37,984 nucleotides of DNA. Source: an uncultured Campylobacter sp. Its GTDB lineage: Bacteria; Campylobacterota; Campylobacteria; Campylobacterales; Campylobacteraceae. The notes beneath the pieces were generated by a model. That model made no database searches. It saw only the letters and a list, made by a program, of their open reading frames with translations, and was not told where the DNA came from. The stretch spans positions 1-37,984 of the forward strand of contig NZ_CALJPC010000023.1 in the NCBI RefSeq assembly GCF_937981295.1. Direction: 5' to 3'. The position numbers and the translations under genes were made by a program. Shown in pieces: positions 32,577 to 37,984 of this stretch. The stretch's first letter is position 1, and the number at the start of each line of letters is the position of its first letter.

Positions 32577-33971
32577 CTAAATTTCGGGCTCTTGCTCCTG
32601 TTTTTTCTCGCCGCTTGGGATCGCCGTATCGTACCAATCGAGCTTGCGCGTAAAATACATAACGAGCGAAATCACCGCAAAGATCATCAGACTTCCCATT
32701 AATAGGGCGTAGTCTTCGGAATTTAAGATGACATAGAGGATCGCATATGAAACGAGCTGAACGCAAGTGATGAAAATGCCCCAGCGCGCGCCTTTAAAAA
32801 TCGCGCTCGCGTAGAAAAATACTATCGCGCTGACCGCGATCGCCGAGATGGCGTAGCTGATCGCAAAGCCGATGTGTTCGGAGAGCGAAAGCACCAGCAG
32901 GTAAAAAACGACGTCCTCAAGCCCGATGAGTAGATACTGGATCGGGTGGATGCGCTCGTGAGTGTAAACCTCGCACAAAAAGATCGCTAAAAACGGCACC
33001 GCTAAAAATAACAGAGCGTAATCCGTGCAGCGCTTAATCAGCGAGTAGTTATTCACAGGCTCGATGAAGCCGATGCTTACGGCGTCATTTCTATCGTCGT
33101 TGCTGCGCCAGTTCGTCATAGCGACGCGGTCATCTTGATCTGCAAGCCACGCAGGAGCAATGCCTGCGGCTAAGCCTGTAACTTCCCACGAAGCTTTAAA
33201 ACCGCTAGCGCTTACCTCGCGCGATTTGGCGATAAAGCCGCCGCCAAAGCTAGGCGATGCCCAAGTAGAGCTAATTTCAAAACGGCTATTTTGCGCGATC
33301 GGAGCTAGATGAAGTGCCTCGCCGCCTTGGATTTTAAGCGTACCGCTGATGCTAAAATCAGACGACAGCGCGGAAGCGGGGAGCTTGTAGATTAAACTCC
33401 GATCGAAAATTTTAGCTTCAGTGTTTCCGTGATATTGCTTAAGCTCCTTGCCGTTTAAGCTTAAAGCGGGGGAGGCGGTGAAGGATTTTTGATTGCCTAC
33501 GCCGAGCACTAGCACGGCTTCGTCGAAATTTAGCCGCGCAGGATCGACGCCGAGCTCGGTATAGTTTATCGCCTCAAAGTCCGCCTTAAGCGCAAAGTCG
33601 CCGTTATATATCGGAACGCGAAAAATCCCGCGCTTTAGATAGGTGGGGTCGATCTCCGCCGCAAGGGAGTAGTTTTTAGGCACGATGATGAAATTTTTCT
33701 CTACGCGCCTTTTTACGAGCTCGTTGTTGCTTTTGTCTATCGCTTCGATTATCTCTGCGTAGGGCACTACGATCGCAAGGCCCTGGATTTGCAGCTCACC
33801 ACCCACCGGCGTGAGGATTGAATCCTGCGCGAGCTGCTTGGTTTCGGAGCGCGAGTAGGTGAGGTTATCGATAAAGCTTAGCGGGATTAGCAGCAGCAAA
33901 AGCAGCACTAAAACGATGAAGGGTTTCGTCCAAAACGCCCCTCGGATGGCGTTTTTAGTATAATTTAACAA
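32577..33971 (-). CDS. creD: inner membrane protein CreD
   Basis: 464 aa from TTG 33971, chosen because AGGAG lies 5 bp upstream and the first helix follows properly. The open frame extends 51 codons further without similarity. One N-terminal helix (FIVLVLLLLLLIPLSFI), a large periplasmic beta domain, then about six helices near the C-terminus. Signatures include GRxY-type CreD features such as SFGGGFIAKSREVS, EPVNNYSLIKRCTDYALLFL and HPIQYLLIGLEDVVFYLLVLSLSEHIGF. Family linked to envelope stress and colicin/beta-lactam tolerance; no biochemical role known. Confidence 0.9.
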   Translation of the reverse strand: MLNYTKNAIRGAFWTKPFIVLVLLLLLLIPLSFIDNLTYSRSETKQLAQDSILTPVGGELQIQGLAIVVPYAEIIEAIDKSNNELVKRRVEKNFIIVPKNYSLAAEIDPTYLKRGIFRVPIYNGDFALKADFEAINYTELGVDPARLNFDEAVLVLGVGNQKSFTASPALSLNGKELKQYHGNTEAKIFDRSLIYKLPASALSSDFSISGTLKIQGGEALHLAPIAQNSRFEISSTWASPSFGGGFIAKSREVSASGFKASWEVTGLAAGIAPAWLADQDDRVAMTNWRSNDDRNDAVSIGFIEPVNNYSLIKRCTDYALLFLAVPFLAIFLCEVYTHERIHPIQYLLIGLEDVVFYLLVLSLSEHIGFAISYAISAIAVSAIVFFYASAIFKGARWGIFITCVQLVSYAILYVILNSEDYALLMGSLMIFAVISLVMYFTRKLDWYDTAIPSGEKKQEQEPEI

Positions 33972-34208
33972 AGGCTCTCCTTTTAAGTAGAATTTAAAAC
34001 AGAATTTTAACGATGAAGAGTAAACGGACGGCGCTTGAAGCGGGAGGAATTTTATAAATTCTAAACGAGTTTCGGATGTGAAGCGCTGCGGATATCGCTT
34101 TGAATTTTGGGAATTTCGCCGCAAGCTAGAATTCTATTTTGAATGAGAATTTTGCTATTCGCAAGAATTTTACGAGAAAAATTTTTGTTAGTAGAATTTA
34201 AAAGCTTG

Positions 34209-34279
34209 AAATTCAAAGCCCTTGGAATTTCAAATTTATAAAGCCCTTGGAATTTTGAAATTCCAAGGGCTTTGAATTT
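34209..34279 (-). terminator. perfect 23-bp stem with a competing internal copy
   Basis: The arm at 34209-34231 is exactly complementary to 34257-34279. Between them a second copy of the core AAAGCCCTTGGAATTT (34240-34255; first copy 34215-34230) can pair with the same right arm. It lies between the stop of the TonB receptor and creD, followed on the minus strand by a T-rich tail, so it probably terminates the receptor transcript. Confidence 0.75.
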
Positions 34280-34334
34280 TTAAAATTTCGCCGCTTTAGC
34301 GTGCAAAATTTCGTGCCGTCATCTCGCGTAAGCT

Positions 34335-36403
34335 TTAAAATTTATACGCCACGCTTAGCTTGAAATTTCGTCCCGGCTCCCAGTCGATAGCGTTTGAATC
34401 ACCGGTGAAATCGGCGCTGCGCTGCGAGTGCGACGCGTAGGCTTTATCAAAGAGATTGTAAACGCCCGCGTTGATCTCAAGCCCTTTAAATTGCCCGCTA
34501 TCCGGAGCGTAGGTCACATATAGATCGTGAACCGCGTAGCTAGGCACTTTTGTTTTTTTGTCGCTATTTGCGGAGGCTACGTTTTTGGAGTTGAAAAAGA
34601 GCAAGTTATAGCCCAGCAGTAGATCCGCCACAGAGATTGCGTATTCGGCATTGAAGGTGTATTTATCGCCATAGTCGCGGTAGCCGATGATGTTTGAGCT
34701 TAGATAGCCCGAGCCGCTGCGCACGCGGTCTTTATATTCTACGTGCTGGTGGGTGTAACCCGCAGCAAGGCTCAAATCATCTAATATTAATCTTGCGAAA
34801 AGCTCGACGCCGTCAATATCCGCACCGCCTGCATTAGCCCTGCATAAGGTGCCCTGCGCGCCTCCCGGGCAGCCGACGATTCCGCCCGCCGCATTGTTAT
34901 CTACGATGAGATTTTTATACTCCGTCCTGAAGTACTTAGCGGTTAGGCTTACCGAGGAATTCTCTCCTAGCTCGCTTTTGTAGCGACCGCCTATTTCGTA
35001 GGCGTTACCCGTAGTGGCTTTTAAATTTTCATTGGCCATCCAGCTTAGCGGTCTGCCGCGACTAGTACCCGCAGCCATCATGCTCTCCATTACGTCAGGT
35101 CCTCTAAATACTCGCGCATAGCTCGCAAACGCCCCAAATCCTGCGCCGATCTCGTAATCAAGCGCCAAGGCGGGGCTTACTTCGTCAAATTTATATTTGT
35201 AGCTAGAGATATTAGCGCCTCTACCGTTGTAAGTCTTTAGCTCGTGCCTTTCGTAGCGCACGCCAGGAGTTACCGTAAGCCCGCCGTAGCGCATAGCATC
35301 CTCGATATAAAAGCTATAATTATCGACCTTCTCGGGGCGTAGATTGCCGGGCTTAACGTAGTTTTCGGAGCGGTAGTAATCAAAGCCGTAGCGTAGCGTA
35401 TGAGCCAGATCGCCCGTTTCAAATTTACTCTTAGCGCCGATTTTGCCGCCCTTGGTCTCGACGCCCCATTTTACATTTGTCGAGGTTGATCCGATGCGCT
35501 GATGCTTGGTGTAGTATCCCGTGATGTCGAGTTCTAGCAGGTCGCTTGGATTATACGTGTATTTGATCGTGTGTGTATCGCGCTCGTATTTGCGGTTATC
35601 CAGCTGCCCGTTTAGCCATGAGCCGAATTCCGGGCGCAAAGGATACAAGCCTTTATACTGCATATGTTCGGTAGATAGCGAAATTTTATGAAAATCCAAA
35701 AAGCTATAGCCCGCTTTTAATAAATAATTTATATCGTTGCCATCGCCGCCCGTAGGTTTGCCGTTGCCCGATTCGTCGAAGCCGTATCCGTAGTGCTTAA
35801 ACGCAGCAAGCATATCTAGGCTATCAAACGCTTTGCCGTAGAGCATCGCACTTTGCGAATAGCCTTCGTTATTGCTCGTATAGCCCACTTTGAGCTTGGC
35901 GCCGATATCCTGACCGTCCTCAAGCATGTCAGAAGCGTCTACCGTCCTGAAGGCAACTGAGCCGCCCAAAGCGCCCGAGCCGTTCACGACTGAGCGCGCG
36001 CCTACATCGACCTCTACGGCTTTGAAAGATCAGGATCGATTAGTAAATCGGCGTTGTGATGAAAGGTATTGCCGTTTTGCTTCGCGCCGTCAATCGTGAT
36101 ATTTAGACCGCGATCGCTCACGCCGCGCATATAAATTTTTTGATTCATGCCGTTGGTGCCGCCCACATAAACGCCTGGGATGTCGCGAAATACATCTTTG
36201 ATGAGCGTAGCGTTGCGAGTATTGATTTTGACATCATCCACGGTGCTAGGCGTGCTAGAATCGCTAGTAACTTCGATTACGCCTAGGCTTTGCGTATTTG
36301 AATCCTTGCTTTTGGACGCGTCCGTAGCGCTTGATTTCTCGTCTGCTTGTGCGCTTAAGCAAAGAACCGCGCACAAGGACAAAGCCAGATAAAATTTTTT
36401 CAT
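34335..36403 (-). pseudogene. TonB-dependent outer-membrane receptor (haem/hemoglobin type), frameshifted
   Basis: Two frames together encode one receptor of ~690 aa. Part 1 (36403-36014) has signal peptide MKKFYLALSLCAVLCLSAQA and the plug domain (IPGVYVGGTNGMNQKIYMRGV, LNITIDGAKQ). Part 2 (to 34335) continues with the plug (NGSGALGGSVAFRTVDASD) and the 22-strand barrel, ending NLFDKAYASHSQ and a terminal YKF. The join near 36021-36027 lacks one base: GATCTTTCAAAGCC would read on into KAVEVDVGARSVVNG if one base were added. No homopolymer longer than three is at the break. Ribosome site AGGAG precedes the ATG. Substrate likely haem or iron complex; inferred from family and exbBD neighbours. 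Confidence 0.88.
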
Positions 36404-36414
36404 ACGAAACTCCT

Positions 36415-36430
36415 AAATGATAATGAGATT
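36415..36430. promoter_or_regulatory. Fur-box-like site near the receptor start
   Basis: AAATGATAATGAGATT resembles the GATAATGATTATCATTATC Fur consensus and lies 12 bp upstream of the receptor ATG, where bound Fur-Fe would block transcription. Confidence 0.55.
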
Positions 36431-36523
36431 AAAAAATGGCGAATAATATAAAATTAATCCTTTATTTTATATTAATTATCAAGACATTTTAAAATCATTA
36501 AAATTCTATCACCGAATGCTTTA

Positions 36524-36550
36524 TTATCATTAAATAAAGCTAAATGATAA
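36524..36550. promoter_or_regulatory. Fur-box-like inverted repeat in the divergent promoter
   Basis: TTATCATT (36524-36531) and AATGATAA (36543-36550) form an inverted repeat in an extremely AT-rich spacer between the receptor gene and exbB. A Fur operator serving both directions would fit iron-repressed TonB genes. Confidence 0.55.
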
Positions 36551-36678
36551 AATATAATTTAAATATCGATCATCAAAATTTTAGTAAAAATTAAATCTAC
36601 TTTTGATAAAATCGCTCATTTTTTGGCAAGGCACTTTGCTGAATTTATAAAAATTTTTAAAATTTTTAAGGAGAGCTT

Positions 36679-37107
36679 ATGGGCATTATGGAATTTTTGG
36701 CGCATTACGTGGATTACATTATCTTTGCGATCCTCGGATTTATGAGCTTTTTAGTCGTGTGGTTTACTATCGAAAGGCTGCTTTTTTATTCGAAGGTTAA
36801 GGCGAGCGATTACAAAAGCAAGGCGCTATATGAAGAGGCTCTGACAAAAAATTTAACGACACTTTATATTGTTTATTCAAATGCTCCGTACATCGGTCTT
36901 TTAGGTACTGTCATCGGCATTATGATCACATTTTTTGATATGAGTACTGCAAGCGGTATCGATACCAAGGCTATCATGCAAGGTCTCTCGCTTGCCCTTA
37001 AAGCTACGGCTACCGGTCTAGTCGTCGCCGTACCTACGCTCATCATCTACAATGGCTTTGTTCGCAAGGTAGATGTGCTTCTAAACCGCTACGATGAGGT
37101 TAAATAA
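36679..37107 (+). CDS. exbB: TonB-system proton channel protein ExbB
   Basis: 142 aa, short Campylobacter/Helicobacter-type ExbB. Three transmembrane helices: near residues 10-30, then NAPYIGLLGTVIGIMITFFDMS and LSLALKATATGLVVAVPTLIIYN, with the conserved Thr residues of the MotA/TolQ/ExbB family. With ExbD it converts the proton gradient into TonB movement. AAGGAGAGCTT precedes the ATG. The exbD ATG follows immediately after its stop. Confidence 0.95.
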   Translation: MGIMEFLAHYVDYIIFAILGFMSFLVVWFTIERLLFYSKVKASDYKSKALYEEALTKNLTTLYIVYSNAPYIGLLGTVIGIMITFFDMSTASGIDTKAIMQGLSLALKATATGLVVAVPTLIIYNGFVRKVDVLLNRYDEVK

Positions 37108-37491
37108 ATGAGCATTCCTAGACGAGACGGGCTAAATATCGTCCCGTTCATTGACATTATGCTGGTGCTGTTAGCGATCGTGCTTAGTGTCTCGACTTTC
37201 ATTGCGCAGGGGCATATCAAGGTAAATCTTCCATCTTCTTCAAGCTCGCAAAACCCGCAAGAGGATAAAAAAGTTACCATCAAAGTGGATAGCGAATCTA
37301 AAATTTATCTAGACGATGTCGCAATAAGCGAGGATGAGCTTGAGAAAAAAATTGCCGCTCTCGATAAAAACGATCTTGTCGTGCTAAAAAACGATAAAGA
37401 CTCGAAATTTGCCTCTTTCATTTCTATCATGGATGTCCTAAAAAAGGCGGGCCATGAAAAATTTGCGATCGTGACCGAAAAAGAGCAATGA
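37108..37491 (+). CDS. exbD: TonB-system protein ExbD
   Basis: 127 aa. Single N-terminal helix with the proton-carrying Asp16 in NIVPFIDIMLVLLAIVL, then a periplasmic domain (VTIKVDSESKIYLDDVAI...). Starts directly after exbB and overlaps tonB by 4 bp (ATGA), so the three genes are coupled. Confidence 0.95.
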   Translation: MSIPRRDGLNIVPFIDIMLVLLAIVLSVSTFIAQGHIKVNLPSSSSSQNPQEDKKVTIKVDSESKIYLDDVAISEDELEKKIAALDKNDLVVLKNDKDSKFASFISIMDVLKKAGHEKFAIVTEKEQ

Positions 37492-37984
37492 ATAAAGATA
37501 GCGCAATAGGCTTCATCGTATCTTTGGTGCTGCATTGCATCATCGCTGTGGGTGTTTTTGCTCTTTTATCGTCGGCACCGAAGCCGCCTAGCATGCCCGA
37601 TATGATAGCTTTTTCCATCGATAGCATAATGGATGATGCCAAGCAGGGCGATATCTCCGATGAGCCCAATATCCCGCCTCCTTCCGATCAGTCCGAACCG
37701 GATCCTGAGCCAGAGCCCACTCCGCCGGAGCCCGAGCCCGAACCGGAACCAACTCCGCCTGAGCCGGAGCCAATACCGGAGCCAGAGCCGATTCCTGAAC
37801 CGGAGCCTATACCAGAGCCTGTAGTCGAAAAACCAAAACCGGTCGAAAAGCCTAAGCCAAAGCCGGTAGAAAAACCAAAACCGATCGAAAAACCTAAGCC
37901 GAAAAAAGAGCATAAAGTTCAAAGCAGCGATAAGAATTTAACGGCGAAATTTGATCCGACAAAGCCTATCTCTCTGGGTAGCGG
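37488..37984 (+). CDS. tonB: TonB energy transducer, 3' end beyond the window
   Basis: At least 165 codons, running off the edge. ATG overlaps the exbD stop. An N-terminal anchor helix (GFIVSLVLHCIIAVGVFALL) with the conserved Ser/His face is followed by acidic EPEP/PEPIPEPE and then basic EKPKPVEKPKPK periplasm-spanning repeats, and SSDKNLTAKFDPTKP near the edge. Couples ExbBD energy to outer-membrane receptors. The C-terminal receptor-binding domain is not in the window. Confidence 0.94.
   Translation, partial: MNKDSAIGFIVSLVLHCIIAVGVFALLSSAPKPPSMPDMIAFSIDSIMDDAKQGDISDEPNIPPPSDQSEPDPEPEPTPPEPEPEPEPTPPEPEPIPEPEPIPEPEPIPEPVVEKPKPVEKPKPKPVEKPKPIEKPKPKKEHKVQSSDKNLTAKFDPTKPISLGS

Noticed and set aside
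33972..34124. 51-codon N-terminal extension of CreD
   Set aside because: The TTG at 33971 has AGGAG upstream and begins just before the first helix; the extension has no similarity and no ribosome site.

Overview
The window looks like a chromosomal segment of a Campylobacter species. The stretch fbp - mobB - lipoprotein - slt - yggT - gltX - metallophosphoesterase - psd follows the order I remember for C. jejuni (Cj0839c to Cj0847). The composition is near 45-50% GC in housekeeping genes, which suggests one of the higher-GC oral/intestinal species (gracilis/showae/rectus/curvus-like) rather than C. jejuni; the species is an inference.

Layout. 1-137: tRNA-Lys(CTT) then tRNA-Glu(TTC), both minus, Glu cut by the window edge. 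391-4756: SYLF-domain protein (minus), M23 peptidoglycan peptidase, a RusA-like protein with a huge low-complexity middle, and ogt. 4757-5819: gene-free spacer. 5820-7610: dapE and a LysE-type exporter (minus). 7611-8638: second gene-free spacer. 8639-19311: the syntenic block above, interrupted by an unrecognised Gly-tailed protein, a small membrane protein, mscL and a Crp/Fnr-type regulator. 19406-22685: a type IV prepilin-like protein and priA. 22818-26901: AT-rich accessory island of unrecognised secreted or membrane proteins with tandem duplicates and a gene remnant. 27038-28957: divergent ybeY and queC. 29284-31014: second AT-rich accessory island, three paralogous cytosolic proteins plus a small alternating partner, organised like an immunity-gene array, with a decayed last copy. 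31207-33971: tsaD and creD (minus). 34335-36403: a TonB-dependent receptor gene broken by a one-base frameshift, divergent from exbB-exbD-tonB (36679 to the edge) across a region with Fur-like operators.

The most unusual feature is a sequence pattern. The palindromic hexamer class RAATTY (AAATTT, GAATTC, AAATTC, GAATTT) occurs about once every 20-40 bp in the long spacers and inside extra segments within otherwise conserved proteins (PriA, QueC, YbeY, the RusA-like protein, more weakly Psd). About one per 800 bp would be expected by chance. In the conserved PriA core the density is several times lower. In QueC the insert uses the motif in two reading frames, so the pressure appears to act on DNA, not protein. 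RAATTY is the site that C. jejuni methylates (CtsM) and needs on incoming DNA for natural transformation. I therefore propose that these are uptake/methylation-motif arrays that have accumulated in spacers and in tolerant loops of essential enzymes. All counts were made by eye and need a computed check.
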